Source of the DNA: Methylocystaceae bacterium
GTDB lineage: Bacteria > Pseudomonadota > Alphaproteobacteria > Rhodospirillales > Terasakiellaceae
Length of the DNA: 59,542 bases
Assembly (NCBI GenBank): GCA_013373265.1
Contig: JABXIC010000150.1
Location: forward strand, 1 to 59,542
Reading direction: 5' to 3'
Shown here: in pieces, positions 20,056 to 30,675 of the stretch
How the letters are laid out: every line of letters begins with the position of its first letter
Position numbering within the stretch: the first letter of the stretch is position 1
The notes under the pieces: model-generated
Databases searched by the model: none
Seen by the model: the letters and a program-made list of their open reading frames with translations, nothing else
What the model was told of the DNA's origin: nothing
Program-made: the position numbers and the translations under genes

Positions 20056-20481
20056 ATGGCTGAAAATATAGATTTAACTCAACGTGATATTTTCAAGTTC
20101 TGGACACACGATACATTTCGCTTTGCTGATCTTGATGCGTTGAACCACCTCAACAATATTTCATCCGCCATCTATTGTGAAACCGGGCGCGCTGACTTTT
20201 TTGTCAGGGTTCTCAACCACGATTTCAGTTCTAAAGTTAATTGGGTGATTGCCAATCTCAATATCACCTACCGTTTACCGGTAGATTATCCGAACGATAT
20301 TCTTATCGGGACAAAGATCGGGAAAATTGGCAACAGCTCTGTGATCATCCATCAGGGGCTCTTTACCAAAGATGTGTGTTTTTCAACAGCAGAAACCGTC
20401 TTGGTCAAAGCAGATTTAAAAACAGGGAAGTCCGTTCCCTTCAGCGATGACATGAAAGAAAAACTGTCAGCTTATCTTTAA
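20056..20481 (+). CDS. Thioesterase, 4HBT/hotdog family
   Basis: Start MAENIDLT; DTFRFADLDALNHLNNISSAIYCETGRADFF hotdog motif; C-terminal sheet FSTAETVLVKADLKTGKSVPF. Confidence 0.8.
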   Translation: MAENIDLTQRDIFKFWTHDTFRFADLDALNHLNNISSAIYCETGRADFFVRVLNHDFSSKVNWVIANLNITYRLPVDYPNDILIGTKIGKIGNSSVIIHQGLFTKDVCFSTAETVLVKADLKTGKSVPFSDDMKEKLSAYL

Positions 20482-20494
20482 CCTGTAAAGCCAA

Positions 20495-20522
20495 CCGCCC
20501 AAGACATATATGTCTTGAGCGG
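20495..20522. terminator. Probable bidirectional stem-loop between convergent genes
   Basis: CCGC-C-CAAGACATATATGTCTTG-A-GCGG: 18-bp perfect palindrome extended by CCGC/GCGG; lies between the + strand operon end (20481) and the mmsA stop (20545). T tract weak. Confidence 0.5.
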
Positions 20523-20544
20523 CAAAAAGGACTTACATTTTTAA

Positions 20545-22035
20545 TTAACTCGGGAAGGAGAAAGACACCCCTTCACGCACACTACTGGACGGCCAGCGTT
20601 GGGTGATGGTTTTACGCTTGGTATAGAAACGCACCGCATCCGGCCCATAGGCGTGCAAATCCCCAAACAGGGAGCGCTTCCAGCCACCAAAACTATGGTA
20701 GGAAACCGGCACAGGTAACGGCACATTGATGCCAACCATGCCCACTTCAATATTATCAGAAAAATACCGTGCAGCTTCGCCATCACGGGTAAAGATACAA
20801 GTACCGTTGCCATATTCATGATCGTTGATCAATTGCATAGCTTCATCCATGGTCTGTACCCGCACGACCTGCAAGACAGGGCCAAAAATTTCAGCCTGAT
20901 AGCTTTGCATCTGTGGTGTCACCCCATCAATGAGGGTTGCCCCGACAAAGAATCCTTTTTCAAAACCATCGACTTTGGCATCACGACCATCAACCACCAC
21001 GGTGGCACCATCTTTTTCTGCACTGGTGATATGACCTACAACCTTATCTTTATGCTGAGCGGTAATCACAGGGCCAAAATCATTATCCTTGTTGCTAAAA
21101 GCCCCCACTTTAAGCGGCTTCATAGCCGTACTCATTTTAGCGATCAAAGCGTCTGCGGCATCATCGCCCACAGCCACGGCAACCGACAACGCCATGCAAC
21201 GTTCCCCGCTAGAACCGAAGGCAGCGCCAAGAAGCTGGTTCACTGCGTTATCCATATCGGCATCCGGCATAACGATGGCATGATTTTTTGCCCCACCCAG
21301 GGCCTGACAACGTTTACCATGGGCATTGGCTGTCGAATAGATATATTCCGCAATGGGCGTGGACCCGACAAAGCTGACCGCTTTAATGCGTGCATCCGTC
21401 AATAAGACATCAACCGCTTCTTTATCGCCATTAACCACATTGATCACCCCTTTGGGTAAGCCTGCTTCTTCCAGCAATTGGGCGATAAACAGGCTTGAAC
21501 TGGGGTCGCGTTCTGATGGTTTTAAAATGAACGTGTTACCACAGGCAATCGCCATGGGGTACATCCACAAAGGCACCATGGCAGGGAAATTAAACGGGGT
21601 AATCCCGGCCACAACGCCAAGGGGTTGAAACTCGCTCCAAGAATCAATATTAGGGCCCACATTTCGACTATGTTCGCCTTTAAGCAATTCCGGCACACCA
21701 CAGGCATATTCCACATTTTCAATACCGCGTTGCAATTCTCCGGCCGCATCATGGGCGATCTTGCCGTGTTCTTCACCAATCAACTGGCAGATTTTATCTG
21801 CATTTTCTTCCAGCAACTGCTTAAAGCGAAACATCACCTGTGCGCGTTTGCTCGGCGGTGTGTTACGCCATGCCGGATAAGCCGCTTGTGCCGCTGCAAT
21901 AGCGTCTTCCACAGTCTTTGTATCTGCCAATGCAACCTGTTTGCTCACTTCCCCCGTTGAGGGGTTAAAAACATCTTGAGTACGTTTTGCATCAGTGCGG
22001 CTTTCACCACCGATCAGATGACCTATGATCGTCAT
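20545..22035 (-). CDS. mmsA: Methylmalonate-semialdehyde dehydrogenase (CoA-acylating)
   Basis: FQPLGVVAGITPFNFPAMVPLWMYPMAIACGNTFILKPSERDPSS; GSSGERCMALS; FTRDGEAARYFSDNIEVGMVGINVPLPVPVSYHSFGGWKRSLFGD. Confidence 0.93.
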   Translation of the reverse strand: MTIIGHLIGGESRTDAKRTQDVFNPSTGEVSKQVALADTKTVEDAIAAAQAAYPAWRNTPPSKRAQVMFRFKQLLEENADKICQLIGEEHGKIAHDAAGELQRGIENVEYACGVPELLKGEHSRNVGPNIDSWSEFQPLGVVAGITPFNFPAMVPLWMYPMAIACGNTFILKPSERDPSSSLFIAQLLEEAGLPKGVINVVNGDKEAVDVLLTDARIKAVSFVGSTPIAEYIYSTANAHGKRCQALGGAKNHAIVMPDADMDNAVNQLLGAAFGSSGERCMALSVAVAVGDDAADALIAKMSTAMKPLKVGAFSNKDNDFGPVITAQHKDKVVGHITSAEKDGATVVVDGRDAKVDGFEKGFFVGATLIDGVTPQMQSYQAEIFGPVLQVVRVQTMDEAMQLINDHEYGNGTCIFTRDGEAARYFSDNIEVGMVGINVPLPVPVSYHSFGGWKRSLFGDLHAYGPDAVRFYTKRKTITQRWPSSSVREGVSFSFPS

Positions 22036-22093
22036 TATCTATTCCTTTATTCTTTTATCTTTTTCCCCTGTCAGGGAAATCATTCTATATAAA

Positions 22094-23443
22094 TCAGGCC
22101 AATTCACCAAGGGCGTCACCCATGGCATTGATCAAAAGATCGATTTCTTCAACTTCAACAGTGAAAGGCAACCCCAGTTGCAACGTGTCACCGCCATAAC
22201 GCACGTAGAAGCCTTTCTTCCAACATGACATGGCAACCAGATACGGGCGCAGTGCGGGTTCTCCCGGTGCAGACTCAAGGGTCAAAGCACCTGCCAAGCC
22301 ATAGTTGCGAATATCCGCAACATATTTAACGCCTTTCAGACTGTGCAGCTTTTCTTCAAAGATCGGCGACATCGTCTTCACACGTTCAACCAGCTTGTCA
22401 TTTTCCAGCAAATCAAGTGACGCCAAACCTGCTGCACAGGCCACAGGGTGTGCAGAATATGTATAGCCATGCGGCAGTTCCAGCATATAGTCTGGACCAC
22501 CAGCTTCCATAAAGGTATCGTAAATTTCCTGCTTGGAAATCACCGCGCCCATGGGGATCACACCATTGGTCAGTTGTTTTGCCGTTGTCATAATATCAGG
22601 AACAACACCAAACTCTTCCGATCCGGTTTTTGCCCCCATACGACCAAAGCCCGTGATGACTTCATCGAAAATCAACAGCATATTATGCTTGTCACAAATC
22701 TCGCGCAGGCGTTTTAAATACCCGACAGGCGGTGGTAAAACACCCGCAGACCCGGCCAATGGTTCCACAATGACCGCTGCGATGTTGGAAGCATCATGTA
22801 AGGCAACAAGATTTTCCAGATCATCAGCCAAATAAGCGCCCTTTTCAGGCATCCCTTTAGAAAACGCATTTTCAGGCAAAAGCGTATGGCTTAAATGGTC
22901 TGTGTCAATCCCTTGACCATAAAGCGCACGGTTTCCAGCAATGCCGCCCACACTCATACCGCCATAGTTTACACCATGATAGCCTTTTACCCGGCCGATC
23001 AAACGTGTCTTTGTCCCCATGCCTTTTTTGCGCCAGTATGCCCGGGCAATTTTCAACGCTGTATCCACGGCTTCAGAGCCAGAACCTGTAAAGAACACAC
23101 GATTCAAACCTTCCGGCATAAAATCGCAAATACGGTGGGCCAATTGAAAGGCCTTCGGATGTCCATATTGAAACGCCGGAGAATAATCAAGTTCACTGAC
23201 TTGCTTGCTCACCGCTTCAGAAATTTCATCACGGCAATGGCCCGCACCACAGGTCCACATGCCGGACAGACCATCAAATACCTGACGATTATCCCCATCG
23301 ATAAAGTAATTGCCTTTTGCCGATGTAATCAGTCGCGGGTCTTTCTTGAAATCACGGTTACCCGTAAAAGGCATCCAATGTGCGTCAAGTTGTTCTTGGG
23401 ATAAGCCGCAGTTTTGCTCAGTTTTGATCATGGCGTCCATCAT
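22094..23443 (-). CDS. Class III aminotransferase (omega-amino acid/beta-alanine:pyruvate transaminase-like)
   Basis: WMPFTGNRDFKKDPRLITSAKGNYFIDGDNRQVFDGLSGMWTCGAGH; LLIFDEVITGFGRMGAKTGSEEFGVVPDIMTTAKQLTNGVIPMGAV PLP-lysine region. Confidence 0.9.
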   Translation of the reverse strand: MMDAMIKTEQNCGLSQEQLDAHWMPFTGNRDFKKDPRLITSAKGNYFIDGDNRQVFDGLSGMWTCGAGHCRDEISEAVSKQVSELDYSPAFQYGHPKAFQLAHRICDFMPEGLNRVFFTGSGSEAVDTALKIARAYWRKKGMGTKTRLIGRVKGYHGVNYGGMSVGGIAGNRALYGQGIDTDHLSHTLLPENAFSKGMPEKGAYLADDLENLVALHDASNIAAVIVEPLAGSAGVLPPPVGYLKRLREICDKHNMLLIFDEVITGFGRMGAKTGSEEFGVVPDIMTTAKQLTNGVIPMGAVISKQEIYDTFMEAGGPDYMLELPHGYTYSAHPVACAAGLASLDLLENDKLVERVKTMSPIFEEKLHSLKGVKYVADIRNYGLAGALTLESAPGEPALRPYLVAMSCWKKGFYVRYGGDTLQLGLPFTVEVEEIDLLINAMGDALGELA

Positions 23444-23550
23444 GTACCTCTATGCGTTAAATCATGTGGATCAGTATGCCAGCATTAAAAGTTTTTAAAA
23501 TCATATAAAACTTAAATTAACTTAATTAAAAACTAAACTTAATAAACATA

Positions 23551-23588
23551 AAAAAACACCCCTTTCACAACAAAAGGGGTGTTTTTTT
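23551..23588. terminator. Bidirectional Rho-independent terminator
   Basis: AAAAAACACCCCTTT...AAAGGGGTGTTTTTTT with A and T tracts on both sides, directly 3' of the RND pump stop on the minus strand. Confidence 0.85.
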
Positions 23589-23593
23589 AAAGC

Positions 23594-26500
23594 TTAGTCC
23601 GCGACCTTTTCAGGGTGCTTCTTCGGTTTGAAAAAACCAATGATTAACACAAAGAAAAGCGGCACAAAGAAGATCGCCAAGACCGTTGCGGCAATCATCC
23701 CGCCCATCACACCTGTGCCCACGGCAATACGGGCACCAGCACCTGCCCCTGTACTAATCGCCAAAGGAAGAACACCCAGCGTAAAGGCCATAGAGGTCAT
23801 GACAATCGGACGTAAACGTTGACGCGCGGCTTCCACCGTTGCTTCAACGATATCCATACCTTGGTCATAGAGTTCACGGGCAAATTCCACGATCAAAATA
23901 GCGTTTTTCGCCGATAGACCGATGGTGGTCAAAATCGCCACCTGGAAATAAACGTCCCCAGGTAGACCACGCAGCATTACGGCAATCACGGCACCTAAGA
24001 CCCCCAGCGGCACCACCATCATGACTGAGACAGGAATGGTCCAGCTTTCATAAAGGGCTGCCAAACAAAGGAAGATAACGATGGCAGACAAGAGGTAAAG
24101 TACACCACCTTGTTCACCCGCTTCTTTTTCCTCATAAGACAAACCTTGCCAATCCAGCCCCACACCACCAGGAAGCTTCTTCACGATTTCTTCCATCGCT
24201 TGCATCGCTTCACCAGACGCCACACCAGGTGCGGCTTGACCTTGAACGTTTAATGAAGATAAGCCATTAAAACGTTCAAGACGCGGTGACCCATAGCTCC
24301 ATTTTGTTGAGGTAAAGGCCTCAATCGGAACCATTTCACCTTCTGCATTGCGCACATACCAGTTGTTCATGTCTTGTGGCATCATCCGGTACGGGGCATC
24401 AGCTTGGATGTAAACCTTCTTCACCCGACCTTTTTCAATGAAGTCATTCACATAGCTCGATCCCCAAGCCGTTGCCAAAGTCCGGTTAATATCAGCAATA
24501 TTAACCCCCAAAGCACTGGCTTTTTCCTGATCGATATTGACATCAAACTGCGGCATATCATTCAAACCATTGGGGCGCACACCCACAACACGTGGATCTT
24601 TGCTTGCCATACCCAACAATTGATTACGCGCTGCCATCAAGGCCGTATGACCAATGCCACTACGATCTACCAATTGCAGGTTAAACCCGGTCGCACTACC
24701 CAACTCAATAATTGCAGGTGGTGCAAAAGCAAAGATCATGGCTTCGCGAATACCTGCAAACGCGCCATAAGCCCGCCCGATCACTGCTTTAACTGATTGA
24801 TCAGGTCGTTTACGCTCTGACCAGTCTTTTAAATTAAGAAAGGCGATACCAGCATTTTGCCCATTCCCCGCAAAAGAGAAACCTGCAACCGTGAACAAGC
24901 CGTCCACGATATCTTTCTCATTATTAAGGAAATGATTTTCCAGTTTTTTAAGGACTTCAACTGTTCTTTCTTGTGAGGCACCGGCAGGCAACTGAACCAT
25001 AGAAAACATAATGCCTTGGTCCTCGTCCGGCAGGAACGACCCTGGCAAACGGTTATAAAGAACAGCAAGACCACCAACCAAAATGACGTAAATGAATAAG
25101 AAACGCCATTTGCGGAAGGTCACATAGCTCACACTGCTTTGATAAAAACGGTTTGTTTTCTCAAAACCCCGGTTAAACCAGCCAAACAAACCTTTTTTCT
25201 TGAAAGGATCATGGTCTGAAGGTTTTAACATGGTCGCACACAAGGCCGGCGTCAAAATGATCGCCACTACCACAGAAAGCCCCATTGCTGAAACAATCGT
25301 GACAGCAAACTGTCTATAAATCGCACCTGTCGACCCTGCAAAAAAGGCCATCGGCACAAACACCGCCGATAACACCAAGGCAATCCCGATCAAGGCACCC
25401 GTGATTTGATCCATCGATTTACGGGTTGCTTCACGCGGCCCAAGACCGTCTTCATGCATCACCCGTTCAACGTTTTCCACCACAACAATGGCATCATCCA
25501 CCAAAAGACCAATGGCCAAAACCATGGCAAACATCGTCAATGTATTGATGGAATATCCAAAGGCCGCCAAAATACCAAACGTCCCCAGCAAAACAACAGG
25601 GACCGCAATTGTCGGAATCAACGTTGCCCGTATATTTTGCAAGAACAACAGCATGACGAGGAAGACCAAAACAATCGCTTCAAACAGCGTATTGACCACT
25701 TCTTCAATAGAAACTTTAACGAAAGGCGTCGTATCATAAGGATACACAATTTCAACACCTTCCGGGAAGAAAGATTTCAATTCATTCAAACGCTTCTTGA
25801 CCGCATCGGCCGTATCAAGAGCATTGGCACCTGTTGCAAGATTAATCCCGATCCCTGTCGCAGTCTGACCATTATATCGGGCCACAACGGAATAACTTTC
25901 CGCACCAATTTCAATACGTGCCACATCCCCAAGACGCACTTGAGAACCATCGGTGTTCACACGTAGCAAAATGTTTGCAAATTCAGACACGCTTTGAAGC
26001 TTACTTTGTGCCGTAATCGTCGCATTGATTTGCTGCCCCGGCACAGAAGGTGCCCCACCGATTTGGCCGGCTGTAACTTCCGTGTTTTGTGCAGAAATTG
26101 CAGAGCTTACATCAGAAACCGTCAGGTTGTAGCTGATAAGCTTGTTTGGATCCAACCAAATACGCATCGCGTGCTTGGCCCCAAAGACCCGCACGCTGCC
26201 CACGCCGTTAACACGCGCAAGCGGATCACGAATAGAGGACACAACAAAATCGGATAAATCGGATGCTGGCATGCTACCATCTTTGGACACAAAGCCGACA
26301 ACCATCAAAAAAGACCCGCTTGATTTTGAAACGGTCACACCTTGTTGCTGCACTTCATTGGGCAACAAGGCCATTGCGCCTTGCATTTTGTTCTGAACTT
26401 GAACTTGCGCAATATCAGGGTCTGCTTCCGGTTCAAATGTCAATTCAATAGACACGCCACCGTTGGAATCACTGGTCGAAGAAATATAACGCAGATAATC

Positions 26501-26716
26501 CAAACCGTTCATCTGCTCTTCAATCACCTGTGTTACGGCATTTTCAACGGTCGCGGCAGAGGCACCGGGATAGGTTGTTTTTACCGTGACTTTCGGTGGG
26601 GCAATGGACGGATATTGCTCGATCGGCAACTGCAAAATAGACAGCCCACCAGCAAGCATGATCACAAGCGCGATCACCCATGCAAATACAGGACGATCAA
26701 TAAAAAATTTAGCCAT
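23594..26716 (-). CDS. RND efflux transporter, HAE1 family (AcrB/MexB-like)
   Basis: [80 protein letters not shown]; 1040 aa. Confidence 0.95.
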   Translation of the reverse strand: MAKFFIDRPVFAWVIALVIMLAGGLSILQLPIEQYPSIAPPKVTVKTTYPGASAATVENAVTQVIEEQMNGLDYLRYISSTSDSNGGVSIELTFEPEADPDIAQVQVQNKMQGAMALLPNEVQQQGVTVSKSSGSFLMVVGFVSKDGSMPASDLSDFVVSSIRDPLARVNGVGSVRVFGAKHAMRIWLDPNKLISYNLTVSDVSSAISAQNTEVTAGQIGGAPSVPGQQINATITAQSKLQSVSEFANILLRVNTDGSQVRLGDVARIEIGAESYSVVARYNGQTATGIGINLATGANALDTADAVKKRLNELKSFFPEGVEIVYPYDTTPFVKVSIEEVVNTLFEAIVLVFLVMLLFLQNIRATLIPTIAVPVVLLGTFGILAAFGYSINTLTMFAMVLAIGLLVDDAIVVVENVERVMHEDGLGPREATRKSMDQITGALIGIALVLSAVFVPMAFFAGSTGAIYRQFAVTIVSAMGLSVVVAIILTPALCATMLKPSDHDPFKKKGLFGWFNRGFEKTNRFYQSSVSYVTFRKWRFLFIYVILVGGLAVLYNRLPGSFLPDEDQGIMFSMVQLPAGASQERTVEVLKKLENHFLNNEKDIVDGLFTVAGFSFAGNGQNAGIAFLNLKDWSERKRPDQSVKAVIGRAYGAFAGIREAMIFAFAPPAIIELGSATGFNLQLVDRSGIGHTALMAARNQLLGMASKDPRVVGVRPNGLNDMPQFDVNIDQEKASALGVNIADINRTLATAWGSSYVNDFIEKGRVKKVYIQADAPYRMMPQDMNNWYVRNAEGEMVPIEAFTSTKWSYGSPRLERFNGLSSLNVQGQAAPGVASGEAMQAMEEIVKKLPGGVGLDWQGLSYEEKEAGEQGGVLYLLSAIVIFLCLAALYESWTIPVSVMMVVPLGVLGAVIAVMLRGLPGDVYFQVAILTTIGLSAKNAILIVEFARELYDQGMDIVEATVEAARQRLRPIVMTSMAFTLGVLPLAISTGAGAGARIAVGTGVMGGMIAATVLAIFFVPLFFVLIIGFFKPKKHPEKVAD

Positions 26717-26728
26717 GGGTTGCGATCC

Positions 26729-27910
26729 TTACTCAGCCGTCTTTTTTGTATCAATAGGCTGTGCAGCAACTGCCGCACCTGGCCCTATACGTTGCAAACC
26801 GTCAACAATGACTTCAACACCATCTGTTAACCCGCTTGTTACAACCCAGTTTTCGCCTTGCGCCTGCTCAATCGTCACAGGTGTCACGGCCACTTTACCA
26901 TCCACAACAGAATAGACATAAGCTGACCCGTCAGGTTGACGCATGGTTGCTTTTTGCGGGACCAAAAATGCTTTTTCAAGCGCCCCTTGGTGCACCAGAC
27001 CACGCACAAACATGCCTGGCAGTAAAACACGATCAGGATTTGGGAAAACAGCGCGCAAACGTACAGTTCCTGTGGTCTCATTTACAGTCACGTCAGAAAA
27101 CTTCAACGTTCCTCTGATCGGATATTCTGCCCCGGTGGCGTCAATGATCAACGAAACATCAATTTTGCTATTATCAGAGTTGCTTAATCGACCAGATTGA
27201 ATGGCCTGTTTCATCTTAATCAAACGTCCACCAGCTTGCGTGACATCCACATAAATGGGGTCAAGCTGCGTGATTGTTGACAATGCATTATTTTGACTTG
27301 CCGTGACCAAAGACCCTTCATTGTAAGCCGAAGCCCCAATTTGACCAGAAATAGGCGCTTTAACTGTGGTATATTCCACATTGATGCGCGCACGATCGAC
27401 TTTAGCACGTGCAGAAGCAACAGCGGCCCGCGCTTGTGCTTCCTCAGCAATGGCATCGTCATATTTTTGTTGGCTCAAAGCTTGTGTTTTTACAAGCTTT
27501 TGATAGCGCGTCAATGTCTTGCTGGCCTGCGAAAAGGTGGCATTTTGTTTTGCCAGTTCCGCTTTCGCTGAATCCAGTTCAGCCAGATAAACGTCTTGAT
27601 TGATCAAATAAAGCTGTTGCCCAGCTTCAACAAAAGCGCCTTCTTCAAAGTTACGTTCTTTGATAATTCCATCCACTTGTGGGCGCACATCTGTTTTGCG
27701 ATAAGCGACTGTACGGCCCGGCATTTCTTCAATCAAGGTGATGCGCTGGCTTTCCAATTTTACAGTGCTTACTGGTGTTGCATTTTTCTTTGCACCAGCT
27801 TGCGCCTTCTGACCTTCCTCCTGCCCACAGGCACTTAATGCCAAAAAAGCAGTAACAACAGCGATATTTTTTATATATGAGCGAGCAAACAACTTTGCAT
27901 TCCTTCTCAA
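26729..27910 (-). CDS. RND efflux periplasmic adaptor lipoprotein (AcrA/MexA-like)
   Basis: Lipobox LALSACGQEEG; VRPQVDGIIKERNFEEGAFVEAGQQLYLINQDVY; LLPGMFVRGLVHQG. Confidence 0.93.
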   Translation of the reverse strand: MRRNAKLFARSYIKNIAVVTAFLALSACGQEEGQKAQAGAKKNATPVSTVKLESQRITLIEEMPGRTVAYRKTDVRPQVDGIIKERNFEEGAFVEAGQQLYLINQDVYLAELDSAKAELAKQNATFSQASKTLTRYQKLVKTQALSQQKYDDAIAEEAQARAAVASARAKVDRARINVEYTTVKAPISGQIGASAYNEGSLVTASQNNALSTITQLDPIYVDVTQAGGRLIKMKQAIQSGRLSNSDNSKIDVSLIIDATGAEYPIRGTLKFSDVTVNETTGTVRLRAVFPNPDRVLLPGMFVRGLVHQGALEKAFLVPQKATMRQPDGSAYVYSVVDGKVAVTPVTIEQAQGENWVVTSGLTDGVEVIVDGLQRIGPGAAVAAQPIDTKKTAE

Positions 27911-28270
27911 TTTTCAAATTTTAATTATTTAATGAGGCAGGTTTTGTCTCTTGCAGTGACACGACAAAGACAGACGCCCCGATAGTCATAAAGATACATA
28001 CCCAACTATAATATAGTAACTTACACAGGGCTCACACTTTTTTTGTAAACTACTTCACAGTTTTTTTAAAATACTTTTATGAACGTATAAGGCAATGACA
28101 AAAAACTTTTTGATGAGCTGTACGCTTTGCAACAAAGGTCACAAAAAATTGTCGCAAAAAGCCACAAAACCTCATTTTTATTTTCTTACATTTAAACATA
28201 AAACATTGATATAAATACAATTTATAACTTTGGCATAATTTTCGCTTTGTAAATTATGTTTGCTGCACGT

Positions 28271-28299
28271 TTCGTTATGTACTAAAACTACATAACGAA
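28271..28299. promoter_or_regulatory. Candidate ModE operator
   Basis: TTCGTTATGTA-N7-TACATAACGAA, perfect 11-bp inverted repeat ~100 bp upstream of modE; resembles E. coli ModE sites (CGTTATATT...TACATAACG class). Confidence 0.7.
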
Positions 28300-28400
28300 T
28301 CCACCCATCCAATTCAAATGATCGTATAAAAAATCCATTGTCTAAAAAAGTCAACCGTTATGCAGTCAAACAACATATTGCCGGAAAGAAAGGAGTTTAA

Positions 28401-29228
28401 GTGACACAATCTTTAATCAAACCAGCACTTGCCTTTTTAGGTACACAAGGTCAGCGCTGCGGAACAGACCGCTTTGAACTTTTAGCCGCCATTGATGAAA
28501 CGGGCACGATTTCCGCTGCAGCCAAAAAGGTCGGCCTCAGTTACAAAGCAGCTTGGGATGCCGTCAATGCATTGAACAATCTATTTTCCGCTCCCTTGGT
28601 CGTTAAACAACCCGGGGGAAAGCATGGGGGCGGGTGTCGCGTTACCGCCGAAGGACGCAAAGCCTTAGATGCCCACCGCAGCTTAAGCCACACCTTACAA
28701 ACCCTTCTTCTTGAACTTGAAAAAAATCTAGCTTCAAAAGAAATCACCAACTTTTCTGCCAGCGCCTTTTTAGGGACACCAAGCATGAAGACCACTGCAC
28801 GCAATCATTTTCGCGGTACAATTCGTAAAATTACAAAGGGTGCCGTATCCGCCGAAATTTGCATCCAAATTTCACCAACAAACGAACTTATTGCCATCAT
28901 CACCAACCCCAGCGTCGACAAACTAGAATTAGCTGAAGGCAAAGAAGTCTACGCTTTGATCAAAGCCAGCTCCCCTATCCTGATGAGCGCTCCTGTCCTC
29001 ATGGCTGAAAATGAGGGTATCAGAACGTCTGCAAGGAATTATCTTGTCGGAACAGTGCAATATGTCGATCACGGTGCAGTGAATGCTGAAGTGGTCATAG
29101 ACTTGGCTGATGGTAAAACACTCACAAGCATCATCACAGAAGCCTCCGCCGAATCACTAGAGATCAAAGAAGGACAAAAAATTTGCGCCTTGATCAAATC
29201 CTCTCACATCATTCTCGCTGTCGAATAA
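28401..29228 (+). CDS. modE: Molybdate-responsive regulator ModE with HTH and tandem Mop domains
   Basis: LysR-like HTH (LLAAIDETGTISAAAKKVGLSYKAAWDAVNALNNLFSAPLVVKQPGGKHGGG); two Mop repeats (TTARNHFRGTIRKITKGAVSAEI... and TSARNYLVGTVQYVDHGAVNAEV...). Confidence 0.93.
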   Translation: MTQSLIKPALAFLGTQGQRCGTDRFELLAAIDETGTISAAAKKVGLSYKAAWDAVNALNNLFSAPLVVKQPGGKHGGGCRVTAEGRKALDAHRSLSHTLQTLLLELEKNLASKEITNFSASAFLGTPSMKTTARNHFRGTIRKITKGAVSAEICIQISPTNELIAIITNPSVDKLELAEGKEVYALIKASSPILMSAPVLMAENEGIRTSARNYLVGTVQYVDHGAVNAEVVIDLADGKTLTSIITEASAESLEIKEGQKICALIKSSHIILAVE

Positions 29229-29240
29229 AGGTTCATACTC

Positions 29241-29999
29241 ATGTCATTAAAACAAACTTTCTTAGGTTTATGCACCGCAACTTTTTTTGCCGCAACCGCT
29301 TGGCAAGCAAGTGCAGACACAACCAACATTGCCGTTGCCGCCAACTTTACCGCCGCAGCCAAAGACATTGCTGCAGCCTTTAAAGAAGACAGCACCCATG
29401 AAGCCATTTTGAGCTTTGGTTCCACAGGAAAACTCTATGCGCAGATTGCCAATGGCGCCCCTTTCACCGTTTTTCTTGCCGCAGACAGTAAACGCCCGGC
29501 GCGTCTTGAAAAAGAAGGTCTTGCCATTGAAGGCAGCCGCTTCACCTATGCCAGTGGAAAAATCACCTTATTCAGTAAAGACGCCAGCCTTATTGACCAA
29601 GATGGCACCATTTTAAAACACCCCGATGCCTTTAAACGGCTGGCGATTGCCAACCCAAAAACAGCGCCTTATGGCACGGCTGCCATTGAAGCCTTGCAAA
29701 AAATTGGTGCTTATGAGGCCGTCAAAGATAAGATCGTGCAAGGGGACAACATTGCCCAAACCTTCCAGTTTGTCGCCACAAAAAATGCACAATTGGGTTT
29801 TGTCGCCCTGTCCCAAGTCATCAACGACACCGACGGATCACAATGGGTTGTCCCGACTGAATATTACCACCCCATTGCTCAGCAAGCCGTGTTATTAACA
29901 AAGGGCAAAGACGATGCGGTGGCCCGTGCTTTCATCGCGTACTTGCAAAGCCCGCGCGCACAACGCATCATTCAATCTTATGGTTACGGTTTAAAATAG
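29241..29999 (+). CDS. modA: Molybdate ABC transporter substrate-binding protein
   Basis: Signal peptide; [56 protein letters not shown]. Confidence 0.94.
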   Translation: MSLKQTFLGLCTATFFAATAWQASADTTNIAVAANFTAAAKDIAAAFKEDSTHEAILSFGSTGKLYAQIANGAPFTVFLAADSKRPARLEKEGLAIEGSRFTYASGKITLFSKDASLIDQDGTILKHPDAFKRLAIANPKTAPYGTAAIEALQKIGAYEAVKDKIVQGDNIAQTFQFVATKNAQLGFVALSQVINDTDGSQWVVPTEYYHPIAQQAVLLTKGKDDAVARAFIAYLQSPRAQRIIQSYGYGLK

Positions 30000-30009
30000 G
30001 ACAAAGACC

Positions 30010-30675
30010 ATGTGGGACCCGATCAGCACCACGTTAAAACTGGCCCTCATCACAACCTTGTTTTTGATGTTGATAGGCACACCGATTGCTTGGTGGTTGT
30101 CACGTTCCAAAGCCAGTTGGAAAGAGGCCATTGGTGCCATTGTCGCGCTCCCCCTTGTCCTACCACCCACCGTTTTGGGCTTTTACCTTTTATTGTTGTT
30201 GGGTCCCGGCAGCCCTGTTGGGCAAGTGGCAACCAGCCTGTTTGGCCAAGCCCTGCCCTTTACCTTTCAAGGCCTTGTGATTGGGTCGGTTATTTATTCT
30301 CTACCCTTTGCCGTCCAACCCATTCGCAATGCCTTTGATGCCATTGGAGAACACCCTTTAGAAGCCGCAACCACCTTGCGCGCATCACCTTGGGATTGTT
30401 TTATCAATGTGGCCATCCCTTTGGCAAAACCCGGCTTGATCACCGGGGCGATTTTAGGGTTTGCCCATACGGTCGGGGAATTTGGCGTCGTCTTGATGAT
30501 TGGTGGCAACATCCCCGGCGAAACAAAAGTCTTAAGCGTCGCCATTTATGATTATGTCGAAACACTGGAATGGGGAAAAGCTCATGTGCTTTCTGCCGGG
30601 ATGCTGGCTTTCTCTTTCTTGGTGATCCTGATCACCATGGTGACGGAAAAACGCTTGAGGAATCGTCTGATATGA
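30010..30675 (+). CDS. modB: Molybdate ABC transporter permease
   Basis: [85 protein letters not shown]. Confidence 0.94.
   Translation: MWDPISTTLKLALITTLFLMLIGTPIAWWLSRSKASWKEAIGAIVALPLVLPPTVLGFYLLLLLGPGSPVGQVATSLFGQALPFTFQGLVIGSVIYSLPFAVQPIRNAFDAIGEHPLEAATTLRASPWDCFINVAIPLAKPGLITGAILGFAHTVGEFGVVLMIGGNIPGETKVLSVAIYDYVETLEWGKAHVLSAGMLAFSFLVILITMVTEKRLRNRLI

Noticed and set aside
20818-21405. 195-aa plus-strand ORF
   Set aside because: Entirely antisense to mmsA, which has clear family motifs; no recognisable domain or upstream signal.
25406-25966. 186-aa plus-strand ORF rich in His/Asn/Arg
   Set aside because: Antisense to the RND pump; composition is typical of the reverse frame of a TM-rich gene.
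27911-28270. Small RNA or tRNA in the 490-bp gap before modE
   Set aside because: AT-rich with no cloverleaf or strong terminator hairpin that I can support by eye.
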